Notes: generated by a model not told the origin, from the sequence alone. Shown: positions 32,495 through 41,684, counted from the stretch's first letter. The stretch: 64,000 nt of DNA from Bacteroidales bacterium (GCA_017645275.1 JAGCPH010000021.1:1-64000); one strand, 5' to 3'. Program-made: numbers and translations.

Positions 32495-33991
32495 CTATCT
32501 GAAGTTAGCGTTCCAACAGGAGTCTTTAATAACCTTCTTCCAACATTTTCCCTTGTAAAGGTTAAATTTAACAGCCGCATATACATCAAGGCCATACGAC
32601 TCGCCGACGCCGATGAAATTAAATATGTCGTGCGTTCCAACCGACAAAAACGCCAGCCTCACCTCCGCCCCAAGAATGATTTTTTCATAATTATACAGAC
32701 TGACATGCGCCGACACATCAAAAAATGACGACTCATAACGCGGCGACACGGTGAGCATTGCCGGACGTGAAGCCGTATAATTCCAAAACCGCAATGGCTG
32801 CACCCATGTCGAGTTTACATAAAAACCACGCCATATATTATAATCGAACTGCACGCTCAATGCCGTCGGCAACCCCATCACAAAACCATCTCCGCCTCTG
32901 GCTTCCGCCGGATTCTCATAAAAGATTGAGTTTAAAGTGTCCATCATCGAGTCGAAATTCACGACACCTTCAAGACTCGATATGTCAAAGACCTTGTCTT
33001 CTTCAGAAAAATAACGATATGTTCTGGTATTTTTGTTAAAACGAATCGCACCCACATCAAGCAACGACACGCCAAGCCTCCAATTGTACTGTATCTTAGG
33101 AAAAGTGCACGGACGCTTGACCTCACCATGCTCCTTTTCGTCTTTTTTGTTGGTATATGTCACACCAATATCAAATCCAAGTCCCAACCCGTTTATCAGC
33201 CTGTTCTTGTCAAACAACTGACCATCAGCGAATTGAGCCTCATAATCGATAGGTCCAGCCATGGCTGCCGTCATGTTAAGCTTATGAATCACACTCACAT
33301 TCTTGTCAACGATATCCTTGTCAACGTCATCAAGATTCAACGCCACTCCGACATAGCCAAGCAGCCCTTTGGCCGTCATGCCGACATCAAATTTGTCAGA
33401 ATAACGGTCATAAACCGTCATCGAATACGACAACCCGACTTCCGACCAAGCCATAAGCCCTATTATAGCGTTTTCCGACTTGTAATTCTTGCCCAAATAG
33501 TCGCCTTCCTCAATCGAAACAATTGCAGCCTCCGGAATCTCCCACGGGATGCGCTTTCCACTCGTATAGACCCTGTTGTTTACAAAGATGCCATAAGCTC
33601 TTTTCCCTTTCGGGCACAGCATCATCGAAATCACGTTAAAATCAAGATTCTCATAGACATATTTCGGATTTTTGTTCATCACAAAACCAATATCATATCT
33701 ATTATCATTCATATAATAATCAGATAAGCCATTGCCCTTCAACAGGTTATTATAATCTTTGGCATTAATATAGGCAAAGTCATTATATGCCGAAACGCCA
33801 AGGTTAAGTCCGAAATCGGCATAGACATACGAGGTGGTCATCAGTGACGGGTTGACTGCCAGACCACGCGAACCGGAATAATTAGTCGCTGTCCCCAAAA
33901 CCTGAGCAGAAACGTTGTAACTCAAGGCGCTAAGCATCATCAGGACAAATACTCCGCAACCCCTTATTGTATTTGCAAGCCCTTTCAGCAT
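32495..33991 (-). CDS. DUF5723-like outer-membrane protein
   Basis: A 498-residue exported protein with a signal segment (GCGVFVLMMLSALSYNVSAQ) followed by SGSRGLAVNPSLMTTSYVYADFG, typical of the DUF5723 family of Bacteroidota. The remainder is rich in alternating hydrophobic/aromatic strands (for example FDVSAHVSLYNYEKIILGAEVRLAF, given here only as a region near residue 445), as in outer-membrane beta barrels. Function unknown. ATG 33991 is chosen because the -7 box at 34000-34008 rules out the TTG at 34003. It ends base to base with the convergent permease gene. Confidence 0.72.
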   Translation of the reverse strand: MLKGLANTIRGCGVFVLMMLSALSYNVSAQVLGTATNYSGSRGLAVNPSLMTTSYVYADFGLNLGVSAYNDFAYINAKDYNNLLKGNGLSDYYMNDNRYDIGFVMNKNPKYVYENLDFNVISMMLCPKGKRAYGIFVNNRVYTSGKRIPWEIPEAAIVSIEEGDYLGKNYKSENAIIGLMAWSEVGLSYSMTVYDRYSDKFDVGMTAKGLLGYVGVALNLDDVDKDIVDKNVSVIHKLNMTAAMAGPIDYEAQFADGQLFDKNRLINGLGLGFDIGVTYTNKKDEKEHGEVKRPCTFPKIQYNWRLGVSLLDVGAIRFNKNTRTYRYFSEEDKVFDISSLEGVVNFDSMMDTLNSIFYENPAEARGGDGFVMGLPTALSVQFDYNIWRGFYVNSTWVQPLRFWNYTASRPAMLTVSPRYESSFFDVSAHVSLYNYEKIILGAEVRLAFLSVGTHDIFNFIGVGESYGLDVYAAVKFNLYKGKCWKKVIKDSCWNANFR

Positions 33992-33999
33992 AAAACTTT

Positions 34000-34008
34000 G
34001 CAAAATTA
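34000..34008 (-). promoter_or_regulatory. Promoter -7 box for the DUF5723 gene
   Basis: The minus strand reads TAATTTTGC only 8 bases before ATG 33991, suggesting a nearly leaderless transcript. Confidence 0.5.
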
Positions 34009-34099
34009 TTAAAAATCAGAATATTAATGTCATTTTGACGCAATTTTTTATCAATTAAAAAAAGTTCAATTTATTCGTTTGATTATCAAAATTTTTTTG

Positions 34100-34108
34100 T
34101 ATTTTTGC
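34100..34108 (+). promoter_or_regulatory. Promoter -7 box for tRNA-Leu and tig
   Basis: TATTTTTGC, 19 bases before the tRNA 5' end. No further promoter is seen before tig, which starts 26 bases after the tRNA. Confidence 0.65.
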
Positions 34109-34126
34109 ACCCTCAAAAAATTCCAT

Positions 34127-34208
34127 GCGGATGTGGCGTAATTGGTAGCCGCGCCAGACTTAGGATCTGGTTCCGTAAGGAGTATGGGTTCGAGTCCCTT
34201 CATCCGCA
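34127..34208 (+). tRNA. tRNA-Leu (anticodon TAG)
   Basis: Acceptor GCGGATG/CATCCGC is perfect; anticodon arm CCAGACTTAGGATCTGG carries TAG; a long variable arm (TTCCGTAAGGA) marks a class II tRNA; T arm ends GGGTTCGAGTCCC. CCA is not encoded. It shares a transcript with tig by position. Confidence 0.95.
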
Positions 34209-34234
34209 CAGATAAGTTAAATAAATTATTGATA

Positions 34235-35419
34235 ATGAAGACAATACAGACAGCAAAGGGCGACCTTCTCGCCACAATCCAGATCGACATCGACAAAGCC
34301 GATTACGCAGAAGATGTTAAAAAAGAATTGAAAAACTATCAGCACAAAGCAGTGCTTCCTGGCTTCCGTCAGGGTAAAGTACCGTTCGGAATGGTGGAAA
34401 AGATGTACGGCGCATCAGTGTCATTCGACCAGCTCAACAAGAAGGTCTCCGAGGCTCTCAACAACCATATCGTCGAAAACAAACTCGACATCATGGGCTA
34501 CCCGCTCAACGACGCCGAGAAACAGCAGCCTATCGACCCGATGACCGACGAGACAAAGAGTTTCTTCTTTGAAGTCGGCCTGAAGCCGGAAGTGAAAGTT
34601 GACCTTGCAAAGATTGCAATCAACGACTATAACATCAAGGCTTCCGATAAGGAAATCGACGCTACAATCGCACGTATCCAGGAAGGCAACAAGAAAGACG
34701 ACAAACCGGCAGAGCTCAACGAAGAACTCTTCAAACTCATCTTCCCTAACAAGGACATCAAGGACGAAAAGACATTCCGCAAGGAAGTGGCAGCCGAGAT
34801 GGAACGCCAGTATGTGGTCGAGGCAGAGCGCATGTTCTTCAACAACGCCGTCGACAAACTCGTCGAAGAGGTGAAGTTCGACATGCCTGACAGCTTCCTG
34901 AAACGCTGGATCGTCGCCAACAGCGAAGGCAAAATCAACGCTGAAGATGCCGAGAAGAACTACGACAGCCAATATTCGAAATCATTCCGTTGGCAGCTCA
35001 TCGAGGAAAGCATAGTGAAAGCCAACCCTGAGCTCGTCCTCAAAGAAGAAGAACTCCGTGAGTTCGTCACTAAGATGTACTTCGGCCAGCTCGACATCGC
35101 AGGTATGGACGACGACATGAAGAAACGTCTAGATGGCATCGTCGACTCAGTGTTGAAAGACGAAAACCAGCGTCAGAACATCCAGAACCAGGTGGCAGAC
35201 AACAAACTCACCGCTTTCTTGAAGAAAGCCATGAAGGTGAAAGTTGTTGATACAGACTACGAAGGATTCGTCGACGCAGTGCTTCCAAAAGAGGCTAAAA
35301 AAACTACCAAGAAAGCCGCAGCAAAGAAAGAGGAAGTGAAGAAAGAAGAGACTGAGACTGAGAAAAAGCCAGCTGCAAAGAAGACAACAAAAAAATCAAC
35401 GAAAACCGATAAAGAATAA
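34235..35419 (+). CDS. tig: Trigger factor-like chaperone lacking the PPIase domain
   Basis: Ribosome-associated folding chaperone. The N-terminal ribosome-binding domain is clear, with the signature LPGFRQGKVPFGMVEKMYG (about residues 35-53). In ordinary trigger factor an FKBP-type PPIase domain of about 90-100 residues separates this from the C-terminal arms; here EIDATIARIQEGN (about residue 145) runs straight into PAELNEELFKLIFPN, the start of the C-terminal domain. The C-terminus adds a Lys/Glu-rich tail of about 45 residues (KKTTKKAAAKKEEVKKEE). Length 394. ATG 34235 is the start; the frame extends back into the tRNA but that part is not coding. Neighbours clpP and clpX are the usual tig-clpPX grouping. 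Confidence 0.88.
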   Translation: MKTIQTAKGDLLATIQIDIDKADYAEDVKKELKNYQHKAVLPGFRQGKVPFGMVEKMYGASVSFDQLNKKVSEALNNHIVENKLDIMGYPLNDAEKQQPIDPMTDETKSFFFEVGLKPEVKVDLAKIAINDYNIKASDKEIDATIARIQEGNKKDDKPAELNEELFKLIFPNKDIKDEKTFRKEVAAEMERQYVVEAERMFFNNAVDKLVEEVKFDMPDSFLKRWIVANSEGKINAEDAEKNYDSQYSKSFRWQLIEESIVKANPELVLKEEELREFVTKMYFGQLDIAGMDDDMKKRLDGIVDSVLKDENQRQNIQNQVADNKLTAFLKKAMKVKVVDTDYEGFVDAVLPKEAKKTTKKAAAKKEEVKKEETETEKKPAAKKTTKKSTKTDKE

Positions 35420-35425
35420 ATTATT

Positions 35426-35453
35426 GTAGAGACGTACGGCCGTGCGGCTCTAC
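35426..35453. repeat. GAGACGCAC-type palindrome, copy 1 (tig-clpP)
   Basis: GTAGAGACGTACGGCC (35426-35441) pairs with the following GTGCGGCTCTAC with two mismatched positions. It fills most of the 48-base gap between tig and clpP and belongs to the family found at 53861, 57494 and 62469. Confidence 0.7.
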
Positions 35454-35467
35454 GTTATATATTGATT

Positions 35468-36142
35468 ATGAACAACAATTCAGAATTCTATAAATACGCC
35501 ACCAAGCACCGCGGCATCAATGGTTTAGGCCTTGAGAAATACGCCAACACCATCACGAGCTACATCTCCCCGACCATCATCGAGGAACGTCAGCTCAACG
35601 TGGCGCAGATGGACGTATTCTCACGTCTGATGATGGACCGTATCATCTTCTTGGGCGACCAGATTGATGATTACGTTGCCAACATCATCCAGGCCCAGCT
35701 GCTCTTCCTTGAGTCAGCCGACCCGAAACGTGACATCCAGATTTATCTGAACTCTCCTGGCGGCTCAGTGTACGCAGGTCTTGGCATCTACGACACCATG
35801 CAGTTCATCCAGCCTGACGTGGCGACAATCTGCACAGGCATGGCAGCCTCAATGGCAGCAGTGTTGCTCTGCGCCGGCGCCGACGGCAAACGCTCAGCCC
35901 TCAAGCACTCACGTATTATGATACATCAGCCAATGGGCGGGATGCAAGGACAGGCATCAGATATCGAGATCACAGCACGTGAGATCCAGAAGATAAAGAA
36001 AGAACTCTACGAAATCATCGCCCAGCATACCAAACAGCCTTACGACAAGGTGTGGGCTGACAGCGACCGCGACTACTGGATGACAGCAGAAGAGGCGAAA
36101 GCGTATGGTATGGTCGATGAAGTGCTTATTAAGAATAAGTAA
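35468..36142 (+). CDS. clpP: ATP-dependent Clp protease proteolytic subunit
   Basis: Serine protease forming the tetradecameric chamber served by ClpX. The catalytic Ser lies in [17 protein letters not shown] (about residue 122), His in [16 protein letters not shown] (about residue 147) and the Asp in [12 protein letters not shown] (about residue 197). [20 protein letters not shown] forms the oxyanion strand. ATG 35468 gives 224 residues, usual for the phylum; the TTG six bases earlier is less likely. The stop overlaps the clpX ATG (TAATG). Confidence 0.97.
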   Translation: MNNNSEFYKYATKHRGINGLGLEKYANTITSYISPTIIEERQLNVAQMDVFSRLMMDRIIFLGDQIDDYVANIIQAQLLFLESADPKRDIQIYLNSPGGSVYAGLGIYDTMQFIQPDVATICTGMAASMAAVLLCAGADGKRSALKHSRIMIHQPMGGMQGQASDIEITAREIQKIKKELYEIIAQHTKQPYDKVWADSDRDYWMTAEEAKAYGMVDEVLIKNK

Positions 36143-37365
36143 TGTCTAAAAAACAAGAAAACCACTGTTCCTTCTGCGGCCGCCCGGAGAGCCAAGTGCA
36201 GCTCCTTCTGGCGGGTGTCGACGGCTACATCTGCAACGACTGCGTGGATCGCGCCCATCAGATGCTCACCGAAGAGTTTGCTCACCGCTCCAAAGCCATT
36301 GTCCCCGACTTCAAGCTACTCAAGCCGTTGGAAATCAAGAATTTCCTCGACCAGTACGTCATCGGACAGGATGCCGCAAAACGTGTGCTTTCAGTAGCAG
36401 TTTACAACCATTACAAACGTCTCAACCAGAAAGAGACCGCCGACGAGGTCGAGATCGAGAAATCGAACATAGTGCTCGTAGGCGAGACAGGAACAGGTAA
36501 GACCTTGTTAGCCAAGACGATAGCGCGCATGTTACATGTGCCGTTCGCCATCGCCGACGCCACAGTGCTCACCGAAGCAGGCTACGTGGGCGAAGATGTC
36601 GAAAACATCCTCGTGAAACTGCTCCAAGCCGCCGACTACGACGTGGCAGCAGCCGAGAAAGGCATCGTCTTCATAGATGAAATAGACAAAATAGCTCGCA
36701 AAGGCGACAATCCGAGTATAACCCGCGACGTGTCGGGCGAGGGCGTGCAGCAAGCTATGCTTAAGCTGCTCGAAGGCACCGTCGTCAACGTGCCACCACA
36801 AGGCGGAAGAAAACACCCGGAACAGAAGATGATACAGGTCAACACCAAGGACATCCTCTTCATCGCCGGTGGTGCCTTCGACGGCATCGACAAGATAATC
36901 GCCAACCGCGTGGGCACCAACGCCATAGGCTACGGCTCCGACCTCAAGAAACAGATCGACCGCGACAACATGCTTCAGTATATCTCGCCAAGCGACCTGA
37001 AGAAATTCGGTCTCATCCCAGAAATCATCGGCCGTTTCCCGATCTTGACATACCTCAACCCACTCGACCGCGACACCCTCAAACGTATCCTCACCGAGCC
37101 GAAAAACGCCATCACCAAACAGTTTACAAAGCTGTTCGGCATGGATGATATCACATTGATTATCAAAGACGAAGTGTTGGATTTTATCGTCGACAAGAGC
37201 ATCGAATTCAAACTCGGCGCCCGCGGACTGCGCTCCATCCTTGAAGCCATCCTCAACGACGCCATGTTTGAGATGCCGTCATCAGGCAACAAAGAACTCG
37301 TAGTCGACCTCAACTACGCCAAAGAAAAATTCGAGAAATCGAAAATTAACGAACTAAACGTATAA
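36142..37365 (+). CDS. clpX: ATP-dependent Clp protease ATP-binding subunit ClpX
   Basis: AAA+ unfoldase of ClpXP. The N-terminal zinc-binding domain has CSFCGR and CNDCVDRAH (four Cys, residues about 9-35). Walker A is [16 protein letters not shown] (about residue 113), Walker [15 protein letters not shown] (about residue 174); the RKH-type pore motif GGRKHPEQ, the IGF-type loop region [14 protein letters not shown], and the sensor-2 [10 protein letters not shown] are present. Length 407 is standard. A double hairpin follows. Confidence 0.97.
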   Translation: MSKKQENHCSFCGRPESQVQLLLAGVDGYICNDCVDRAHQMLTEEFAHRSKAIVPDFKLLKPLEIKNFLDQYVIGQDAAKRVLSVAVYNHYKRLNQKETADEVEIEKSNIVLVGETGTGKTLLAKTIARMLHVPFAIADATVLTEAGYVGEDVENILVKLLQAADYDVAAAEKGIVFIDEIDKIARKGDNPSITRDVSGEGVQQAMLKLLEGTVVNVPPQGGRKHPEQKMIQVNTKDILFIAGGAFDGIDKIIANRVGTNAIGYGSDLKKQIDRDNMLQYISPSDLKKFGLIPEIIGRFPILTYLNPLDRDTLKRILTEPKNAITKQFTKLFGMDDITLIIKDEVLDFIVDKSIEFKLGARGLRSILEAILNDAMFEMPSSGNKELVVDLNYAKEKFEKSKINELNV

Positions 37366-37372
37366 GACGGAA

Positions 37373-37440
37373 AAACCGTGCAAAAAATAGCAGGCCTTGC
37401 GTTAAGCTGATAATAAGCCTGCGGCTTTTTGCATGGTTTT
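37373..37440. terminator. Nested hairpin terminator between clpX and the sugar transferase
   Basis: AAACCGTGCAAAAA (from about 37376) pairs with TTTTTGCATGGTTT (to 37440) with a G-T mismatch region, enclosing a second stem GCAGGC (37390-37395)/GCCTGC (37417-37422). A/T tracts lie on both sides, so it could end transcription from both convergent genes. Confidence 0.7.
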
Positions 37441-37454
37441 GGAGTCTTAAAACT

Positions 37455-38882
37455 TTACTTTCCTCTTCCTTGAATCACAATAAGCGCCGTGTAAATCAAG
37501 ATCTTCATATCCACGGCGAGATTCATGTTTTCGATGTACAGGATATCATATTTCAGTCGCTCCACCATCTCATCGACGGTCGAGGCATAACCGAACTTCA
37601 CCTCACCCCAACTCGTGATGCCAGGTTTTATCTTCAGCAGCATACGGTAATGCGGCGCCTGCTGCACAATCTGGTCGATATAGTATTGACGCTCAGGACG
37701 ATAGCCCACAATCGACATCTTTCCGCCAAGGACTGTGAAGAACTGCGGAATCTCATCCAAGCGCACTTTTCTCATAAATTTGCCCCACTTCGTGATACGT
37801 GGGTCGTCGTCTTTCGAGAGTTGCGGCCCCATATCCTCCGCATTGACGTACATACTCCTGAATTTCAGCATGTTAAACGGTTCGCCATGCTGTCCGATAC
37901 GCTCCTGTTTGTAGAAAATAGGGCCTGGCGACGAGCGTTTCACCATGATGGCAGTGAAAATGTAAACCGGTGATAATAAAACGATTACAAATATCGAAAC
38001 GACGATATCGAACACACGTTTCGTCACCTGTTGCCACACAGGCATAGGTTCCGGCGTAATCTGAATCAACGAGGCATGCCAGATACCCTCCTGCTTGACG
38101 GCGCCAAACACAAACTCATGCATCAACGGTATGATTTTCACCGTCACATCAGTGTTTTCGAGCATCACCAGCAATCTGTCGATGGTCTCGGTCTCCGAAC
38201 GCTCGATGGCAATGATAGCCTCCGCGATGTCGTAGTCTTTGATAATCTGCGCCATGTCTTTGTAATTGCCGAGATGCGGGATATATTTCTCTACCTTATA
38301 AACATCTTTATCAAAAACATTGACAAATCCAACGATGATATTTCCTGATGAGAACCTCTGTCCTGTAATCTCCTTATAAATCTTGCAGGCATTGCCGTTG
38401 CTGCCGATAATCAACGTGTTATAGCCTATCTCGCCGCGATGGATTTTGTTGGCCGTAGCCGAAGTGATGACCAGACGTCCGATATATGTCAGCGTAAACT
38501 GCAGCAGGAACAATATTGAGAATAAGGTATAATAAATCTTGTAATTTGTGATGTTATCGTCAAGAATGATAGCGAAAAACAGAACTATCGCGCCAATCAA
38601 AGTAGCAAGAAAAGTCTGCCCCAGCTCACGGACACGCGATTTGAAATACACTTTCTGATAAGAACCAGCGAGCATATAAAGCAGCAACCATGCTATTGGG
38701 ATCACGATAATGCCAATCCAGAAATTCTTATCGTCAAGAATCACATTGAAATTAGCATGAAAACCATCAGGCTCCATCGTCTTCCTGAAACAGAAGAAGA
38801 TCGACCAGGTCACAACAGATGCGATCCAGTCCCACAACACATATTTGAATGTCTGCCTCCGCTTATTAATTTTCTTGCTCAA
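37455..38882 (-). CDS. Undecaprenyl-phosphate sugar phosphotransferase (polyprenyl glycosylphosphotransferase)
   Basis: Membrane enzyme that starts assembly of an exopolysaccharide, O-antigen or glycan by moving a sugar phosphate onto undecaprenyl phosphate. Four to five N-terminal membrane segments (residues about 12-130), a Rossmann-like CoA-binding-type region (YNTLIIGSNGNACKIYKEI), then a membrane re-entrant segment (VFDIVVSIFVIVLLSPVYIF) and the catalytic domain with the sugar-transferase motifs GPIFYKQERIGQHG, FNMLKFRSMYVNAE and RKVRLDEIPQFFTVLGG, and GVRPE-like VGYRPERQYY. Length 475 fits the long WbaP/ExoY form. The sugar is unknown. It lies 12 bases after the lipoprotein gene. Confidence 0.92.
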   Translation of the reverse strand: MSKKINKRRQTFKYVLWDWIASVVTWSIFFCFRKTMEPDGFHANFNVILDDKNFWIGIIVIPIAWLLLYMLAGSYQKVYFKSRVRELGQTFLATLIGAIVLFFAIILDDNITNYKIYYTLFSILFLLQFTLTYIGRLVITSATANKIHRGEIGYNTLIIGSNGNACKIYKEITGQRFSSGNIIVGFVNVFDKDVYKVEKYIPHLGNYKDMAQIIKDYDIAEAIIAIERSETETIDRLLVMLENTDVTVKIIPLMHEFVFGAVKQEGIWHASLIQITPEPMPVWQQVTKRVFDIVVSIFVIVLLSPVYIFTAIMVKRSSPGPIFYKQERIGQHGEPFNMLKFRSMYVNAEDMGPQLSKDDDPRITKWGKFMRKVRLDEIPQFFTVLGGKMSIVGYRPERQYYIDQIVQQAPHYRMLLKIKPGITSWGEVKFGYASTVDEMVERLKYDILYIENMNLAVDMKILIYTALIVIQGRGK

Positions 38883-38894
38883 GATAAATCAGTT

Positions 38895-39824
38895 TTAATT
38901 GTCGAGATAAATCAGTTTCAGATTGTCAAAATAATACCTTGTGGTATCAGCATCGCCTTGATACCCTCTTAAATAGAATTTCACATAATCAGCGTTATAA
39001 TGCTCTGTCACCGTCGGACTGAAGTTGAGATATGTCTTCTTCCAGCCATTTGAAGCTTTCAGATAATACAACTCTTTGTCTATCAATCCATTCTGCATGC
39101 TATGAATATACATTCCGACCAAAAACTGATTGGTGCAGTTGTAATCAAGCTCGAGAATAACATAGTTTCCTACCGTAGGCAGCCCCACCAGCTCGCCACT
39201 CACCAGACAGAAACGCTTGATGCTGTCGCTCAACTCGACGAGTCCCGACCTGTGATGGTTAACAGGGTCAACCGGATCAAGCCATGCACTGTGATCGTTA
39301 TTATAATCAACCTGGTGCAGCTCCGCCCATGTCGAATCAGGTCTGTAAAGCTTAATATTGTTTACTTCTTCGAAATCCTCCTTCATCTTGAATCGCATCA
39401 ATGTACTGTCGATGCTGTAATAAATCGTTGCCGGACGAATAGTGTCGATCTCGCCAGGCTCAAGGTTTCTAGTGATGATGTAAGGCTGATAAAAAGGATA
39501 TTGTATCCTCGTCGATGATATGCTGTTCAGCTTGACTCCCGGATAAAGATTCAGCTGATGCTGGCCTTTTTTGAGCACCGGCACCATGGCATACATGCCG
39601 TCGTTGTGCGACTGTATCTCGTAACAGCCAAGCAAGTCGCCGTCAACATACACCCATGCGTCGGTGATGGCTTGTGTGGCAGCGCCGTAAATCACATAAT
39701 TAGTGGTAAAAGTCCACGGCTCAATGCGCAGATATGCCGGAATCTCCTGACTTCCTTTGAATTTTTTACAGGAAAACAGGACCAAAACAATCAAAAAAAC
39801 CGTCAAATAGCGAAAAATTTTCAT
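38895..39824 (-). CDS. Lipoprotein of unknown function
   Basis: A 309-residue protein whose N-terminus is a lipoprotein signal peptide (YLTVFLIVLVLFSCKK, lipobox Cys about residue 19). The mature part is predicted to be mostly beta strands; an early segment (TDAWVYVDGDLLGCYEI) resembles a small carbohydrate- or cell-surface-type beta domain, and the end (YNADYVKFYLRGYQGDADTT) resembles a jelly-roll edge. No family is recognised. It lies directly upstream of the sugar transferase on the same strand, so an envelope role is plausible but unproven. Confidence 0.75.
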   Translation of the reverse strand: MKIFRYLTVFLIVLVLFSCKKFKGSQEIPAYLRIEPWTFTTNYVIYGAATQAITDAWVYVDGDLLGCYEIQSHNDGMYAMVPVLKKGQHQLNLYPGVKLNSISSTRIQYPFYQPYIITRNLEPGEIDTIRPATIYYSIDSTLMRFKMKEDFEEVNNIKLYRPDSTWAELHQVDYNNDHSAWLDPVDPVNHHRSGLVELSDSIKRFCLVSGELVGLPTVGNYVILELDYNCTNQFLVGMYIHSMQNGLIDKELYYLKASNGWKKTYLNFSPTVTEHYNADYVKFYLRGYQGDADTTRYYFDNLKLIYLDN

Positions 39825-39872
39825 AGGCTGCTATTTTTTTAACCAAAACGTCGATTAATACAATTTATTGTA

Positions 39873-40868
39873 TTATTTCAAATGTTTTTTCATCTGACCT
39901 TCATGTTTTTTTATCTCGTCGAGAATCATGTAGGCAGTCTTAAGCACTTTCACGCCATCCTCAATGGTTACTGGCGGTTCGGTGTTGTTGACGATGGCAT
40001 CGTGGAATCGCTCGAGCTCGGTCTTTATAGCGTTTATCTGATTGATTTCCAATTCTTCTACAGATATTTTCTTGCTTGAGCCGTCTGGCAAGTCGATGGT
40101 CATATCGAACGGTCCAGGCACGCCTTGCACGTCCTCCACTCTCACCACCTCGGCTTTCTTCTCCATGAAATCCATGGTGATATATGCACCGTTTTGGAAA
40201 ATACGGAATTTACGCATATTTTTCAACGAGATACGGCTTGTGGTAAGGTTGGCGATAGCACCGTTTTCAAACTCGATTCTCGCATTGATGATATCAGGGG
40301 TCGGACTTACTATTGACACGCCGTTGGCATTGATTGATTTTATTGGCGATTTCACTATAGTGATGAGGATGTCAATGTCGTGTACCGTGAGGTCAAGCAC
40401 CACAGGCACGTCGCAGCCACGCGGATTGTACAGCGCCAAACGATGTACCTCGATAAAAACAGGGTCCTGGATATGCGGCTCGGCAGCGATAAATGCCGGG
40501 TTGAAACGCTCCACATGTCCTACCTGCACCTTCACCTGAGCCTTCTTGGCCATGTCGATGAGCTTGTTGGCCTCCTCCACAGTCGCCACGATTGGCTTCT
40601 CGATAAACACATTCTTACCCTTGGCAATGGCCTTCGACGCACACTCAAAATGCGCTATAGTAGGTGTGACAATATCCACAACATCAACAGAATCAATAAG
40701 TTCGTCTATTGATTTATAGTTTTTCACACCAGCCTCTTCAGCCACTCTCTTTGCAGTATTTTCATCCTGATCGTAGAAACCGACCAGCTCGTATTTTTCT
40801 ATTTGCTTGATGCAGTTGATGTGGATTTTTCCGAGATGTCCTGCACCTAAAACTCCGATTTTTAACAT
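39873..40868 (-). CDS. Gfo/Idh/MocA-family oxidoreductase
   Basis: NAD(P)-dependent sugar or sugar-nucleotide dehydrogenase. Rossmann motif IGVLGAGHLGKIHINCI at the N-terminus, the family motif GKNVFIEKPIVATVEEA with the catalytic-type Lys (EKP, about residue 93), and VQVGHVERFNPAF. The C-terminal domain has DLTVHDIDILI with the conserved His. It resembles the UDP-N-acetylglucosamine 3-dehydrogenase-like group, but substrate cannot be assigned. ATG 40868 (331 residues) begins at the Rossmann fold and fits a -7 box at 40883-40891. An upstream extension would read through that promoter. Confidence 0.88.
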   Translation of the reverse strand: MLKIGVLGAGHLGKIHINCIKQIEKYELVGFYDQDENTAKRVAEEAGVKNYKSIDELIDSVDVVDIVTPTIAHFECASKAIAKGKNVFIEKPIVATVEEANKLIDMAKKAQVKVQVGHVERFNPAFIAAEPHIQDPVFIEVHRLALYNPRGCDVPVVLDLTVHDIDILITIVKSPIKSINANGVSIVSPTPDIINARIEFENGAIANLTTSRISLKNMRKFRIFQNGAYITMDFMEKKAEVVRVEDVQGVPGPFDMTIDLPDGSSKKISVEELEINQINAIKTELERFHDAIVNNTEPPVTIEDGVKVLKTAYMILDEIKKHEGQMKKHLK

Positions 40869-40882
40869 AAAAATAAATTTTT

Positions 40883-40891
40883 GCAAAGATA
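40883..40891 (-). promoter_or_regulatory. Promoter -7 box for the Gfo/Idh gene
   Basis: The minus strand reads TATCTTTGC, 14 bases before ATG 40868. Confidence 0.65.
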
Positions 40892-40912
40892 TGAAAAAAT
40901 TAATTATGTATG

Positions 40913-40989
40913 ACATTTTTAATGTCATTCGCAGAATTGTGACTTACCACAGGGTACTGAGAACAATTCGAGAATGACATTAAAAATGT
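40913..40989. repeat. Hairpin element with covarying stem, copy 1
   Basis: A 77-bp element bounded by a perfect 18-bp inverted repeat, ACATTTTTAATGTCATTC (40913-40930) and its complement (40972-40989). Inside, GAATTGT (40934-40940) pairs with ACAATTC (40963-40969), closing a 22-nt loop (40941-40962) that contains a mini-hairpin TACC-ACAG-GGTA. The second copy is at 47074-47150 in opposite orientation. Here it lies between the divergent promoters of the Gfo/Idh gene and pcm. Confidence 0.85.
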
Positions 40990-41012
40990 TTTAAATCATC
41001 TATTTTTTTTAC

Positions 41013-41021
41013 TATTTTTGC
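41013..41021 (+). promoter_or_regulatory. Promoter -7 box for pcm
   Basis: TATTTTTGC, 16 bases before ATG 41038. Confidence 0.65.
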
Positions 41022-41037
41022 ATAATAAAACAAAAGA

Positions 41038-41676
41038 ATGCAGGAAGACACTTTTCGTCATAAAGGCATGCGCCAGAACTTGGTGCAAGAGCTTAAAAAT
41101 AAAGGCATTACAGATTCCAACGTGCTTGATGCTATAGGCGCGGTGCCCCGTCATGTCTTCCTCGACTCGTCGTTTGTGGAGTTCGCCTACCAGGACCAGG
41201 CCTTCCCCATCGGCTCGGGACAGACGATCTCGCAGCCGCTCACCGTGGCGATGCAGAGCCAGCTTCTCAACGTCAGCCGAGGCATGAAAGTGCTGGAGAT
41301 AGGCACCGGCTCGGGCTACCAGTCGTGCATCCTCGGTCACATGGGCGCTAAGGTGTTTACCATCGAACGCCAACGCAACCTGTATTTCAAGACGAAACAA
41401 CTGCTCGCGGAGTTTCCTTACCGTATCAACACGTTTTTAGGAGATGGCTACAAAGGATTGCCTACCTACGGTCCGTTCGACAGAATAATAATAACTGCAG
41501 GAGCACCCGAGATACCGCAAGACCTTGTAAATCAACTAAAAACAGGCGGCATCATGGTGATACCGCTCAACGAGCAGATGCTGCGAATCACCAAACAACC
41601 CGATGGCACGCTGAAACGTGAGGAGTTCGGCGACTGCAAATTTGTCCCGATGCTGAAAAACATCGGAAATGACTAA
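41038..41676 (+). CDS. pcm: Protein-L-isoaspartate O-methyltransferase
   Basis: SAM-dependent repair enzyme methylating isoaspartyl residues in damaged proteins. Signatures in order: AIGAVPRHVFLD, AYQDQAFPIGSGQTISQP (about residue 59), SAM motif I MKVLEIGTGSGYQSCIL (about residue 83), FTIERQRNLY, and DRIIITAGAPEIPQDL (about residue 147). Length 212 is standard. It is convergent with trmB, 8 bases apart. Confidence 0.95.
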   Translation: MQEDTFRHKGMRQNLVQELKNKGITDSNVLDAIGAVPRHVFLDSSFVEFAYQDQAFPIGSGQTISQPLTVAMQSQLLNVSRGMKVLEIGTGSGYQSCILGHMGAKVFTIERQRNLYFKTKQLLAEFPYRINTFLGDGYKGLPTYGPFDRIIITAGAPEIPQDLVNQLKTGGIMVIPLNEQMLRITKQPDGTLKREEFGDCKFVPMLKNIGND

Positions 41677-41684
41677 AAGAAACG

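Noticed and set aside
34142-34234. N-terminal extension of trigger factor through tRNA-Leu
   Set aside because: The extra residues are translated tRNA sequence; the conserved N-terminus begins at 34235.
37455-39824. A full capsule or exopolysaccharide cluster
   Set aside because: Only the initiating sugar transferase and a lipoprotein are present; no flippase, polymerase or chain of glycosyltransferases follows.
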